From the NCBI RefSeq assembly GCF_900105415.1, contig NZ_FNSM01000001.1, positions 2,263,501-2,327,500 on the forward strand: 64,000 nucleotides of DNA, written 5' to 3'. The position numbers and the translations under genes were made by a program. Shown in pieces: positions 1 through 7,682 of this stretch. Under the pieces are notes generated by a model that had not been told where the DNA came from, searched no databases, and saw nothing but the letters and a program-made list of their open reading frames with translations. This DNA comes from Streptomyces sp. TLI_105 (GTDB lineage Bacteria > Actinomycetota > Actinomycetes > Streptomycetales > Streptomycetaceae). Each line of letters starts with the position of its first letter. Positions within the stretch are counted from its first letter, which is position 1.

Positions 1-174
1 AAGCACGTCGTTGTACTTCTCCAGACGACCGCGCAGGTCTTTTCCGGGAAGCACCGGGAATCGCGAGGTGTGGACATTGAACGCGGGGCTTACGAGGCTG
101 CCGATCTCGGGTTCGGCGGCGGCGTTTCCGGACGGAACCACCACACCGAGCCGCGGCGCCGATTGCAGAGCCAT
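1..174 (-). CDS. Asp/Glu racemase / maleate isomerase family protein (N-terminal 58 residues, cut by window edge)
   Basis: Only the first 58 codons are inside the window. The protein begins MALQSAPRLGVVVPSGNAAA and continues EPEIGSLV. This matches the opening beta-strand and P-S-x-N loop followed by E-P-E of the maleate cis-trans isomerase / arylmalonate decarboxylase branch of the Asp/Glu racemase fold. The two catalytic cysteines of the family would lie beyond the window, so the reaction cannot be assigned. The ATG start is supported by a GGGAGAG ribosome site about 6 bases upstream. It lies downstream of the tautomerase on the same strand but is separated from it by a strong hairpin, so it may be a separate transcript. 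Family call is fairly sure; substrate is unknown. Confidence 0.7.
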   Translation of the reverse strand, partial: MALQSAPRLGVVVPSGNAAAEPEIGSLVSPAFNVHTSRFPVLPGKDLRGRLEKYNDVL

Positions 175-279
175 GAACGAGTCTCTCCCATCCGTCGGTG
201 CCATTGACATCACCGTACGGGCGGGGTGAGCCGCACATCGATACGGGAATCCGCACCCCTTTACGGGGCACCGGAAATA

Positions 280-319
280 CGGAAGGCGCCGCACCGTGAA
301 TACGGTGCGGCGCCTTCCG
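280..319 (-). terminator. Strong hairpin terminator after the tautomerase gene
   Basis: Perfect 18-bp inverted repeat (280-297 with 302-319) around a four-base loop. It starts 18 bases beyond the tautomerase stop codon on the minus strand. No clear T-run follows, as is usual for Streptomyces terminators. Confidence 0.8.
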
Positions 320-337
320 CCGGATGGAATACGGAAT

Positions 338-757
338 TCAGCTCGCCCGGGCCGCCTCGGCGACGAGCTCGTCGATCTTGGCGCGGCGGGTCAGTCCGCC
401 GTTCACGGCCCAGTTCCCCTCCGGGATCTCGTTCACGACGAGCCAGACGACGGTGTCGGGTCCCGTCGCCTCGTGCACGTGCCGGGTGACCTCGACGGCC
501 AGCGCCTCGTTCCGCTCGGGGGTGAGGAAACCCTCCAGGGGCGTGACGACGACCAGGACGCCCGGGGGCCGGCCGGCGCCGGTGGTCGCGAGCCCCTTGG
601 CGGCCTCGCGGACGTACACCCAGGTGGCGGCGGCGAAGAAGTCGGTGTGGGGCAGCTCCATGGCCGTCAGCACGGAGTCGGCGACCTGCTGCTGCAGGAC
701 CTCCGCGGCGGCCTCGGAGAGGGTGCCCTCGGGAACGGTGATCTCGACCAGCGGCAT
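338..757 (-). CDS. Tautomerase (4-oxalocrotonate tautomerase/MIF superfamily) protein
   Basis: A 139-residue cytoplasmic protein starting MPLVEITVPEG. In this superfamily the proline exposed after Met removal is the catalytic base, and it is present here. The length is about twice the classical 60-residue 4-OT subunit, as in the fused cis-CaaD / malonate semialdehyde decarboxylase-like members. A conserved-looking NEIPEGNWAVNGG segment lies near residues 109-121. The start is supported by GGGGAG 7 bases upstream. It begins only 36 bases after the YCII-LuxR gene, suggesting that the regulator and enzyme share a transcript. Keto-enol tautomerase or dehalogenase-type chemistry is a family inference; the substrate is unknown. 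Confidence 0.75.
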   Translation of the reverse strand: MPLVEITVPEGTLSEAAAEVLQQQVADSVLTAMELPHTDFFAAATWVYVREAAKGLATTGAGRPPGVLVVVTPLEGFLTPERNEALAVEVTRHVHEATGPDTVVWLVVNEIPEGNWAVNGGLTRRAKIDELVAEAARAS

Positions 758-793
758 GGTGACTCCCCTTCGTCTGTGGGTGGGACGGACTGA

Positions 794-1369
794 TCAGCAG
801 GCCAGCGCGGCTTCGAACCGGTCGATGGCAGCGGCCAGTTGGGCGCGCCTGCGGATGTCGAGCTTCCGGTAGATCCGGGTGATGTGCAGCTCCACGGCCC
901 GGGTGGAGACCGTGAAGGACTCGGCGATCTGCTTGTTGGTCAGGCCGTCGAGCATCATCGTGGCGATGCGCCGCTCGTGGGCGGTCAGCTCCTCACGGGC
1001 GCTCGGCGGGGCGAGCGGCGCGACGGGTGCCGGCACGCCCCCGCGTATTCGCTCGTGGGTCCCGGCCCCTCCGGTGGACCGTTCGAGACCGGCCAGCACC
1101 ACGTGGCCCATGAGGGCGTTCCATTCCCTGACCCGCAGTTCGCCGATGACCTGCGCCTGTGCGTACGGGTCGGCGTACAGCACCCTTAAGAGGGTGCGGC
1201 GGTCGGGGGCCTCGCAGACGAGGAACTCCCCGGTGCCGTCCCGCCAGGGACCGCCGCCGAGCAGAATGCCGCGCGCGGCCATTCTTTTCCAATAGGCCCG
1301 GTGAGCTTCTCCGAAACTCAACCGGTCCGTCTCATTGCCACGGAAAACGAGTTCGACCACAAAAGCCAC
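794..1369 (-). CDS. YCII-domain / LuxR-type HTH fusion regulator
   Basis: A 191-residue protein with an unusual pairing. Residues about 1-95 resemble a YCII-related ferredoxin-like fold. Residues about 125-185 are a LuxR/GerE helix-turn-helix (LTAHERRIATMMLDGLTNKQ, then STRAVELHITRIYRKLDIRR). There is no phosphoacceptor receiver domain, so the YCII part may bind a small ligand; that is inference. I chose the GTG at 1369 because a GGGGAG ribosome site lies 6 bases upstream. A longer in-frame reading to 1468 has no such support. The tautomerase follows at 36 bases, which makes it a plausible target or partner. Confidence 0.65.
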   Translation of the reverse strand: MAFVVELVFRGNETDRLSFGEAHRAYWKRMAARGILLGGGPWRDGTGEFLVCEAPDRRTLLRVLYADPYAQAQVIGELRVREWNALMGHVVLAGLERSTGGAGTHERIRGGVPAPVAPLAPPSAREELTAHERRIATMMLDGLTNKQIAESFTVSTRAVELHITRIYRKLDIRRRAQLAAAIDRFEAALAC

Positions 1370-1440
1370 GTGCGACTCCCCATAAAGGCCGGGTGTTTCC
1401 GCTTGCGACGCTACCACCCGACGCCCGCTCCATTGGTGAA

Positions 1441-1452
1441 CGCAATATTGCG
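1441..1452. promoter_or_regulatory. AT-centred perfect palindrome upstream of the YCII-LuxR gene
   Basis: CGCAATATTGCG is a perfect 12-bp palindrome lying 72 bases upstream of the chosen GTG start of the YCII-LuxR gene, in the 133-bp space between it and the EamA gene. Position and symmetry fit an operator, possibly autoregulatory. No promoter hexamers are convincing enough to place. Confidence 0.35.
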
Positions 1453-1502
1453 GATGACGGCCCGGCATTTCTGGGTTCCTGGGTCCTGCTGAATGCGTCC
1501 GG

Positions 1503-2432
1503 CTAATCGACAGCCGCCGGCGTCGGTACGGGGGCGGCCCCGGGGGCCGGCTCGGCCGCCGGCTTCGGCTTGCGCCGCAGCAGACCGGTGGCGGCGAGCA
1601 CCGCCACCGCGCCGAGCCACACGGTCCAGCCGAGCGGTTCGCGCAGCACGACGGCGCCGAGCACGACGGCCACCGCGGTCATCAGATAGGTGACGGTGGA
1701 GGCCACCGTGGGCCCGTCCTTGATGATCAGCTCGAAGTTGAGCAGCGCGGCGAAGCCGGTGCAGACCACGCCGAGGACGAGGACCGAGATCACCGAGTCG
1801 GCGCGCCAGGTCACGGCCTGGAGGCCGAGGAACGGGAAGGCGGCGAGGAGCAGCACGGTCGCCACGCTGAGCTGCCCGCCCGCCAGCATCAGCGGCGGAA
1901 TGCCCTTGCCGACGAGGAACTTGCCCATGTACGCGAAGCTGGCGCCGAAGCTGATCGAGCCGAGGACGAAGCAGAGGATGCTCCAACCGGTGCCCGCCGA
2001 AGCCGCGTTCCAGGGCGAGGCGATGAGCGCGGTGCCTCCGAGGCCGAGCAGCACACCGCCCGCCTTGAATCCGGAGACCCGCTTCTCCTGGCCGAGGAGC
2101 AGGGCGGCCGCCAGGGTCCAGATCGGCGCGCTGCCGTTGACCACGGCGGCGACGCTGCTGGAGCCGGCGATCTCGCCCTCGGCGTAGAGGGTCCAGGGGA
2201 CGGCGTTGCCGAGGAGCGCGGCGACCGTCAGGTGTCCCCAGGTGGCGGGCTCCTTGGGCAGCCGGAGCCCCTTCGCGTAGCCGATGGCGAGGATGACGGC
2301 GGCGCCGAGGGCGAGCCGGATCAGCACCATCTGCACGGGTGAGAAGCCGTATCCGGCGATCTTGATCCACAGGAAGACGGAGCCCCAGATGAGGCTCAGC
2401 GCGGCCAGCCGCGTGTACGTGGCTTTGGACAT
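1503..2432 (-). CDS. EamA/DMT-family permease
   Basis: A 309-residue, very hydrophobic protein with about ten transmembrane segments in two EamA repeats, each of five helices. Typical DMT features are visible, such as the LIWGSVFLWIKIA first helix and the second-repeat GSISFGASFAYMGKF. The C-terminus is a soluble Pro/Ala-rich tail. Members export amino acids, metabolites or drugs across the inner membrane; the substrate is unknown here. I start at MSKATYTRL (2432). An in-frame extension upstream covers the terminator region and is not hydrophobic. A LysR gene lies immediately upstream on the same strand, with a terminator hairpin between them. Confidence 0.8.
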   Translation of the reverse strand: MSKATYTRLAALSLIWGSVFLWIKIAGYGFSPVQMVLIRLALGAAVILAIGYAKGLRLPKEPATWGHLTVAALLGNAVPWTLYAEGEIAGSSSVAAVVNGSAPIWTLAAALLLGQEKRVSGFKAGGVLLGLGGTALIASPWNAASAGTGWSILCFVLGSISFGASFAYMGKFLVGKGIPPLMLAGGQLSVATVLLLAAFPFLGLQAVTWRADSVISVLVLGVVCTGFAALLNFELIIKDGPTVASTVTYLMTAVAVVLGAVVLREPLGWTVWLGAVAVLAATGLLRRKPKPAAEPAPGAAPVPTPAAVD

Positions 2433-2536
2433 GGGTGTTCCCGATCCAGGAGGAGAGAAGTCGGAGGAGAGGAGGCGCGCGAAGTGGTCCGCGGTACGGG
2501 AACGAGCCTCGCAGCGGCAGCCGGAGGGGTCCAGCA

Positions 2537-2568
2537 ACGGCTCGTGGACGGTACCTTCCACGAGCCGT
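2537..2568 (-). terminator. Hairpin terminator after the LysR gene
   Basis: Perfect 12-bp inverted repeat (2537-2548 with 2557-2568) with an 8-base loop. It lies 22 bases downstream of the LysR stop on the minus strand and about 100 bases ahead of the EamA start. Confidence 0.7.
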
Positions 2569-2589
2569 GGCGAATCGTGTTCCGCCTGG

Positions 2590-3522
2590 TCAGGCGGCGA
2601 CGGCCGCCCGGGCCACCGTGCGGAGCGCGTCCAGGACGGCGGCGATCTCCGGGGAGGTCTGGCTGCCCTCCCGTACGGCCGCGAAGACCGTGCGGGACGG
2701 GGCCTGCTCGCTGAACGCGCGGATCGTCACCTCGGGCCGCGGCACCGGCTTGGCCATCCGCGGGACGAGCGCGACCCCGAGGCCGAGGCGCACCGCCGCC
2801 AGCGTGGCGTCCCAGTCGCCGATGGCGTGGGAAGCCTGCGGGGTGAACCCGGCGGCCGTACAGGCGGCGACGCCGATGTCGTGACACAGGCCCGTCGTCG
2901 CGAAGATCCAGGTCTCCTCGGCGAGGTCGGCGAGGAGCAGCCGGGGGCTGCCGAGGAGCCGGTGGCCCTCCGGCAGGGCGATGTCGAAGGGGTCCTCGCA
3001 GAGCGCGACCCGGTGGAACCGCGCGTCGAAGCGCCCGTCCTCGCCCGCCGCTCCGGGGCGGTGCGCGGCGTCCGCGGAGATGACGACGTCCGTCTCGCCG
3101 CGGTGCAGCATGGAGAAGCTCTCCGGCGGGTCGACCTCGGCGAGCGAGGTCCGCAGGAGCGGCCGACTCTCCCGCAGCCGGGCCACGGCGGGCAGGATCA
3201 GCGCCGAGAGGGTGGTGGAGAAACCGGCCACCGCGACCTCGCCGCGCTCGCCGCTACCGTGCGCGGCGAGCTCCGCCCGCATCTGCTCGACCTGAGTGAA
3301 GACGGCGTCGGCGTGCCGGAGCACGATCCGCGCCGCGCCGGTGAGGCGCAGCCGGCGCCCGGACGGTTCGGTGAGCGGGACGCCCAACTCCCGTCCCAGG
3401 GCGCTGATCTGCTGCGAGACGGCCTGCGGGGTGAGGTGGAGGGCCCGGGCGGCGGCGCTGACGGTGCCGCGCTCGCTGAGTTCCCTGAGCACGCGCAGCT
3501 TCCGCAGGTCCAGATCGGTCAC
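2590..3522 (-). CDS. LysR-family transcriptional regulator
   Basis: A 310-residue DNA-binding regulator. The N-terminal winged HTH is clear (residues about 4-62: LRKLRVLRELSERGTVSAAA, then LHLTPQAVSQQISALGRELG). It is followed by a long linker helix and a two-lobed effector domain from about residue 92. The GTG start at 3522 has a GGGGAGGGG ribosome site 9 bases upstream. It begins 37 bases after the luciferase-like oxidoreductase gene on the same strand, so it may be the last gene of an MFS-oxidoreductase-LysR operon and control it. The effector cannot be read from the sequence. Confidence 0.85.
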   Translation of the reverse strand: MTDLDLRKLRVLRELSERGTVSAAARALHLTPQAVSQQISALGRELGVPLTEPSGRRLRLTGAARIVLRHADAVFTQVEQMRAELAAHGSGERGEVAVAGFSTTLSALILPAVARLRESRPLLRTSLAEVDPPESFSMLHRGETDVVISADAAHRPGAAGEDGRFDARFHRVALCEDPFDIALPEGHRLLGSPRLLLADLAEETWIFATTGLCHDIGVAACTAAGFTPQASHAIGDWDATLAAVRLGLGVALVPRMAKPVPRPEVTIRAFSEQAPSRTVFAAVREGSQTSPEIAAVLDALRTVARAAVAA

Positions 3523-3559
3523 GTCCCGCACCCCTCCCCCGCTCTCCGCCGGCGCTTTC

Positions 3560-4477
3560 TCATCGTACGCAGCCGGCGTCCACGTCGATGACCTCCTTGA
3601 CCAGTGTCTCCAGGACGTCCAGGTCCCGCGCCGTGCGCCCCGCCTCCCGCCGGTCGCCCGGGTAGGTGGGGTCGAGGACGACGGCCCGGGCGCCCAGGTC
3701 CTGGAGGAGTCCGAGGTCGTCGGCGATCTGCTCCCGGGTGCCCTCGCCGAGCAGCCGGCCCGGGCCCAGCGGCCGGGACGTGACCCGCAGCTTGATCCGG
3801 GGGCAGAGGTCGGGCACCGGCAGTTCCTGCTCCTCGGCGACCTGGCGGAGCGTGGGCAGTCCGACGCCGAGGAGCCAGTCGCCGGAGACGGAGGTGGGGT
3901 GCCAGGCGTCGCCGAGGCGGACGGCCCGGCGCAGCGCCCCGTAGCTGTGGCCGCCGACCCAGACGGGCGGTCCGGGGCGCTGCACGGGCAGCGGCCCGGT
4001 GTGGACCTCGCGGAAGGAGACGTGGGCGCCGTCGAAGGAGGCGACCTCGTCGGCCCAGCAGGCCTTGATGGCGGCGAGGTACTCGTCGCTGATGGCACCG
4101 CGCTTGCGGTACGGGACGTCGAGGACGGCGAACTCCCGGGCGGCCCAGCCGGCCGCCGCGCCGAACACCAGTCGGCCGTTGCTGAACCGGTCGATGTTGG
4201 CGGCGACGCGGGCGGTGTGCACGGGGTGCCGGTACGGGAGGATCGTCACCGTCGTGCCGAGTCCCACCGTCCTGGTGACGCCGGCGAGCCAGGCGAGGGT
4301 CGCGAAGGGGTCGTAGAACGGGGCGGGGAAGAGGTGCTGGACGTCCGGGGTGAGCGCGACGTGGTCGGAGACCATGGCGTAGTGGTAGCCCATCGCCTCG
4401 ATCCGCAGCGCCCAGTCGGCGAGGGCGTCGGGGGTGGCTTCGGGGCCGTAGTTGGGCAGATTGACGCCGAATTTCAT
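3560..4477 (-). CDS. LLM-class F420-type flavin-dependent oxidoreductase
   Basis: A 305-residue luciferase-like monooxygenase-fold protein beginning MKFGVNLPNYGPEA. It has the family hallmarks DWALRIEAMGYHYAMVSDH, TVGLGTTVTILPYRHP, RLVFGAAAGWAAREF and PPVWVGGHSYGALRRAVRLG. Actinobacterial members of this subfamily usually use coenzyme F420 to reduce or oxidise small molecules; cofactor use here is inferred from family. The ATG overlaps the stop of the MFS gene by four bases (ATGA) and has an AAAGGAA ribosome site, so the two are translationally coupled. The pairing of exporter, oxidoreductase and LysR regulator suggests a small detoxification or tailoring unit. Confidence 0.85.
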   Translation of the reverse strand: MKFGVNLPNYGPEATPDALADWALRIEAMGYHYAMVSDHVALTPDVQHLFPAPFYDPFATLAWLAGVTRTVGLGTTVTILPYRHPVHTARVAANIDRFSNGRLVFGAAAGWAAREFAVLDVPYRKRGAISDEYLAAIKACWADEVASFDGAHVSFREVHTGPLPVQRPGPPVWVGGHSYGALRRAVRLGDAWHPTSVSGDWLLGVGLPTLRQVAEEQELPVPDLCPRIKLRVTSRPLGPGRLLGEGTREQIADDLGLLQDLGARAVVLDPTYPGDRREAGRTARDLDVLETLVKEVIDVDAGCVR

Positions 4478-5805
4478 GAGGCGTTCCTTTCGGGGGCCCC
4501 GGCCGCGGGCGCGTCCGCGGCTCCGGCCCCGTGGGCGTGGTCCGGGACCTGCGGTCCGGTCCCGTGGGCGTGGTCCGAGACGTGCGGTCCGGTCCCGTGG
4601 GCGTGGTCCTGAAGGGGTGACCCAGTGACGCGCCGGGCCACCGCGAGGTGGAGGAGGACTCCCGCGAGCGCGACCGCGGCGGCCAGGAGCGGCAGCCGGC
4701 CGGCGTCGAGCCCGTGGGCGAGGGCGAGGCCGCCGAGCGCGGAGCCGACGGCGCCGCCGAGGTAGGTGGCGGAGCTGTTGAGGCCGACGGCGGCGGCGCC
4801 GCCCTCGCCGGAGCCTCCGGGGCCATCGGAGGCTCCGGTCCCGGAAGCCTCCCCCGCCAGGAGCCGGTGCTGCTGCGGGACGACGAAGGCCCAGCCGACC
4901 GCGCCCCAGACCAGCAGGGGCAGCAGGACGAGGCCGGGCACGGCGCCGGTCCACGGCAGCAGCGCCAGGGCGCCGCCGAGGATGCCGAGGAGCACGACGG
5001 CGAGGCGGGCGGGGCGTCCCGTCCGGTCGACGAGGGTGCCGGCGAGGAGGCTGCCGCAGACCCCGCCGATGCCCCAGACCCACAGGTACGGCACCGCGCT
5101 GCTCACGTCGGCGACGCGGCGCAGCACCGGTTCGAGGTAGGTGTAGAGCCCGAGGCTGGCCACGGTCTGGGTGAAGGTGACGGCGACGACCACGGCGACC
5201 CGGGGGCGGGCGAGGGCGCCGAGCCGGGCCCGCAGCGAGGGCGCGGCGGCTCCCCGCACGGGCGGCAGCGCCGTCGCGACGCCGAGCAGCGCGACCAGGC
5301 CGAGCCCGGTGATCAGCCACAGGGCGGCCCGCCAGCCGGAGGCGGCCGCGACGAGCAGCCCGAGCGGCACGCCGAGCACGGTGCCCGCGCTCATCCCGCC
5401 GAGGACCAGGCCGAGGGCGCGCCCGCGCCGCTCGGGTGGGACGAGCGCGACGGCCGCGGTGGCCGCCGCGGGGGTGAAGAGGCCGGCTCCGGCGCCGGCG
5501 AGGGCGCGGGTGCCGAGGAGGGCGGCGTACGAACCGGCGAGCGCCGTACCGGTGTTGGCGAGGACGAAGACGACGAGTGCGGTGACGAGGACCGTGCGGG
5601 TGCCCCAACGGGCGAGGACGGCCGAGAGGAGCGGCGCGGCCAGCGCGTAGCAGAGGGTGAAGGCGGTGACGGACTGGCCCGCGAGGGAGACGGAGACGCC
5701 CAGGTCGGCGCCCATGTCCGGGAGCAGTCCGGCCATCGCGTAGGCGTCGGTCCCCATGGCGAAGGAACCGAGTGCGAGCAGGCCCACCGCGCGCGTGCCT
5801 CCCAT
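4474..5805 (-). CDS. MFS transporter with His-rich repeated C-terminal tail
   Basis: A 443-residue inner-membrane protein with about 12 transmembrane helices, resembling the Ara-J/chloramphenicol-resistance type of drug/proton antiporters. An ALARWGTRTVLV loop after helix 2 and PPERRGRALGLVLGGMSAG are visible. I use the ATG at 5805 because it sits at good spacing from GGGGG; a GTG one codon upstream is also possible. Its end overlaps the oxidoreductase start (ATGA). The last 40 residues are odd: three DHAHGTGP-like repeats encoded by 33-bp tandem DNA repeats, cytosolic and histidine-rich. A low-complexity Gly/Ser insert (about residues 320-335) lies in a loop between helices. Confidence 0.85.
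   Translation of the reverse strand: MGGTRAVGLLALGSFAMGTDAYAMAGLLPDMGADLGVSVSLAGQSVTAFTLCYALAAPLLSAVLARWGTRTVLVTALVVFVLANTGTALAGSYAALLGTRALAGAGAGLFTPAAATAAVALVPPERRGRALGLVLGGMSAGTVLGVPLGLLVAAASGWRAALWLITGLGLVALLGVATALPPVRGAAAPSLRARLGALARPRVAVVVAVTFTQTVASLGLYTYLEPVLRRVADVSSAVPYLWVWGIGGVCGSLLAGTLVDRTGRPARLAVVLLGILGGALALLPWTGAVPGLVLLPLLVWGAVGWAFVVPQQHRLLAGEASGTGASDGPGGSGEGGAAAVGLNSSATYLGGAVGSALGGLALAHGLDAGRLPLLAAAVALAGVLLHLAVARRVTGSPLQDHAHGTGPHVSDHAHGTGPQVPDHAHGAGAADAPAAGAPERNAS
4528..4611. repeat. 33-bp tandem repeat inside the MFS gene 3' end
   Basis: Two full 33-bp units (4528-4560, 4561-4593) and a partial third (4594-4611), each beginning CCCGTGGGCGTGGTCC. They encode the DHAHGTGP repeats. 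The period is a multiple of three, so copy number can vary without breaking the frame. Confidence 0.85.
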
Positions 5806-5995
5806 CACACCCCCTTGTGGTCGTCGTCGGGAACGGTCCTCGTACGGAAGCGGTTCGCGTACGGAGCGGTCCTCGGGACGCTACTGACCGGGCATCCCTC
5901 CCGCAGCCCACAACGCCGAAGAGGGTTCGGAGTTCCGCAGCCTCCGGCCCTCGCTCCGCTCGGATCGGCCGGTCACCGGCCTACGGTGGATCTCT

Positions 5996-6022
5996 CCAGG
6001 AACCCTGGTTCTCCAGGAGGGA
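5996..6022 (+). promoter_or_regulatory. Possible two-state hairpin over the ribosome site of the glutamyl-tRNA synthetase gene
   Basis: CCTGG (6004-6008) can pair with CCAGG at 5996-6000 or with CCAGG at 6013-6017. The second choice ties up the start of the AGGAGGGA ribosome site (6015-6022). Both stems are only five pairs with 3-4 base loops, so this is a weak structural suggestion. I saw no T-box features such as a specifier loop. Confidence 0.25.
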
Positions 6023-6029
6023 GTCCACC

Positions 6030-7664
6030 GTGCTCGACCTGTCCGTCATCAACGCGATGTTCCCGCCCGATCTCCCGGAACCGGCCGACTGGGAGCGGCG
6101 GTTCGGGCCGCGCGCCCTGCCGGACGGCGCCGAGGTCACGCGCTTCGCCCCGAGCCCCACCGGACACCTGCACATCGGCGGCCTCTACACGGCGGCCGTG
6201 GCCCGGGCGCTCGCCCGTCAGTCGGGCGGGGTGCACGTGCTGCGCGTCGAGGACACCGACCGGTCCCGGCAGGTGGCGGGCGCCGCGGAGGAGTTCTCCC
6301 GGCTGCTCGGCGCCTTCGGCCTCGCCCCGGACGAGGGGGGCGCCGCCGGGGGCGGGGCGTGGGGACCGTACCTCCAGTCGGAGCGCCGGGACATCTACCT
6401 CAGCCATGTGCGGGACCTTCTTCGCCGCGACCGCGCCTATCCCTGCTTCTGCGGCAAGGACCTCCTCGCGCGGAGCGCGGAGGAGCAGCGCGCGGGCCGC
6501 TCCCCGCTGGGCTACTACGGGCGGTGGGCGCCGTGCCGGACGCTGGCGCCGGAGGAGGCGGCGCGGCGGCTCGCGGCCGGCGAGCCGTACGTGGTGCGGT
6601 TCCGCTGCCCGTACGAGTTCCCCGGCCGGGTCCGGTTCACGGACCGCATCCGGGCCTCCGTCACCATGCAGGACAACGGCAACGACATCGTCCTCCTGAA
6701 GTCCTCCGGGGAGGAACTGCCGCTGCCGACCTACCACTTCGCGCACGTCGTGGACGACCATCTGATGCGGGTGACGCTGGTGGTGCGCGGTGAGGAGTGG
6801 CTCTCCTCGACCCCGGTCCATCTGCAGCTGCACACGGCGCTAGGGTTCGAGCCGCCCACGTACGCGCACCTCGCCCCGCTCATGAAGGCGGAGGGGCCCT
6901 CGCGCCGCAAGCTCAGCAAGCGCAAGGACCCCGAGGCGTCGGTGGACTACTACCTCTCCGCCGGTTATCCGCCCGCCGCGGTCCAGCACTATCTGCGGGG
7001 CCTGGCCAACATCCGGCTGATGGACGTGCCCACCGCCGAGGCGCTCGCCGCCGACGTCCGGCTGGACGGCATGCGCCCCTCGGGTCCGCTGCTCGACCTG
7101 CCCAAACTGCACTCCCTGAGCCGCGAGTTCATCGCCTCGCTCACCCCTCGGGAGCTGTACGCGCAGCTGCTCGCCTGGGCGCGGGAGTACGACCCCGAGC
7201 TCGCCTCCGTCCTCGCCCGCCACGAGGACCTCGCCCTGGCGGCCGTGGCCACGGGCCGGCCGGAGGGCGCGCCCGCCCGCAAGGACCTGGAGCGCTGGTC
7301 GTGCTTCCGCGACCGGTACGGCTTCTTCTTCGCGGAGCTCTTCGGGCCGGCGCCGACGCCCGGGGACGACCGCTACGGCGGCCTCGCCCCGGACCTCGTG
7401 CGGCGGATCGCCGCCGACTTCGCCGCCGTCTCCCCCGACGAGTGGTTCGCGAAGCTCGGGGAGATCGCCGTGCGGCACGGCTTCGCCCCGGACACGGCCT
7501 CCTGGCGCCGGGACCCGGACCGCTGGGCGGGACCGCCGAGGACGGTCGCGAACGTGGTCCGGGTCGCGCTGACGGGCGCCACCCGCAGCCCGGACCTCTT
7601 CGCCGTGGCCCGCGCCCTGGGCCGGGACGAGGTGGTGCGCCGCCTCACCGCCGTGGCGGGGTGA
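6030..7664 (+). CDS. Glutamyl-tRNA synthetase-like protein (probably an accessory copy)
   Basis: A 544-residue class I aminoacyl-tRNA synthetase catalysing ATP-dependent charging of tRNA with glutamate. The first signature is FAPSPTGHLHIGG (HLHIG at 46-50), and the second is KLSKR at 294-298 in place of KMSKS. The CFC...Y...C zinc-type motif is visible near residues 138-170. An anticodon-binding helical domain follows. It is longer than the usual ~490-residue GltX. The GTG start at 6030 has a perfect AGGAGGGA 7 bases upstream. Neighbours are an exporter operon and secreted proteins rather than translation genes, which suggests a second copy. Possible roles are self-resistance or Glu-tRNA supply to a peptide pathway; neither can be shown here. 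Confidence 0.85.
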   Translation: MLDLSVINAMFPPDLPEPADWERRFGPRALPDGAEVTRFAPSPTGHLHIGGLYTAAVARALARQSGGVHVLRVEDTDRSRQVAGAAEEFSRLLGAFGLAPDEGGAAGGGAWGPYLQSERRDIYLSHVRDLLRRDRAYPCFCGKDLLARSAEEQRAGRSPLGYYGRWAPCRTLAPEEAARRLAAGEPYVVRFRCPYEFPGRVRFTDRIRASVTMQDNGNDIVLLKSSGEELPLPTYHFAHVVDDHLMRVTLVVRGEEWLSSTPVHLQLHTALGFEPPTYAHLAPLMKAEGPSRRKLSKRKDPEASVDYYLSAGYPPAAVQHYLRGLANIRLMDVPTAEALAADVRLDGMRPSGPLLDLPKLHSLSREFIASLTPRELYAQLLAWAREYDPELASVLARHEDLALAAVATGRPEGAPARKDLERWSCFRDRYGFFFAELFGPAPTPGDDRYGGLAPDLVRRIAADFAAVSPDEWFAKLGEIAVRHGFAPDTASWRRDPDRWAGPPRTVANVVRVALTGATRSPDLFAVARALGRDEVVRRLTAVAG

Positions 7665-7682
7665 GGCGGCGGGCGGCGCCGG

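Noticed and set aside
11..872. Several plus-strand open frames (11-229, 226-489, 296-793, 324-872)
   Set aside because: They lie opposite the racemase-like and tautomerase genes, have no recognisable family and show the Arg/Pro/Ser-rich composition of antisense frames in GC-rich DNA.
5806..6029. T-box riboswitch upstream of the glutamyl-tRNA synthetase
   Set aside because: I could not find a specifier loop or a T-box bulge sequence; only short hairpins near the ribosome site.
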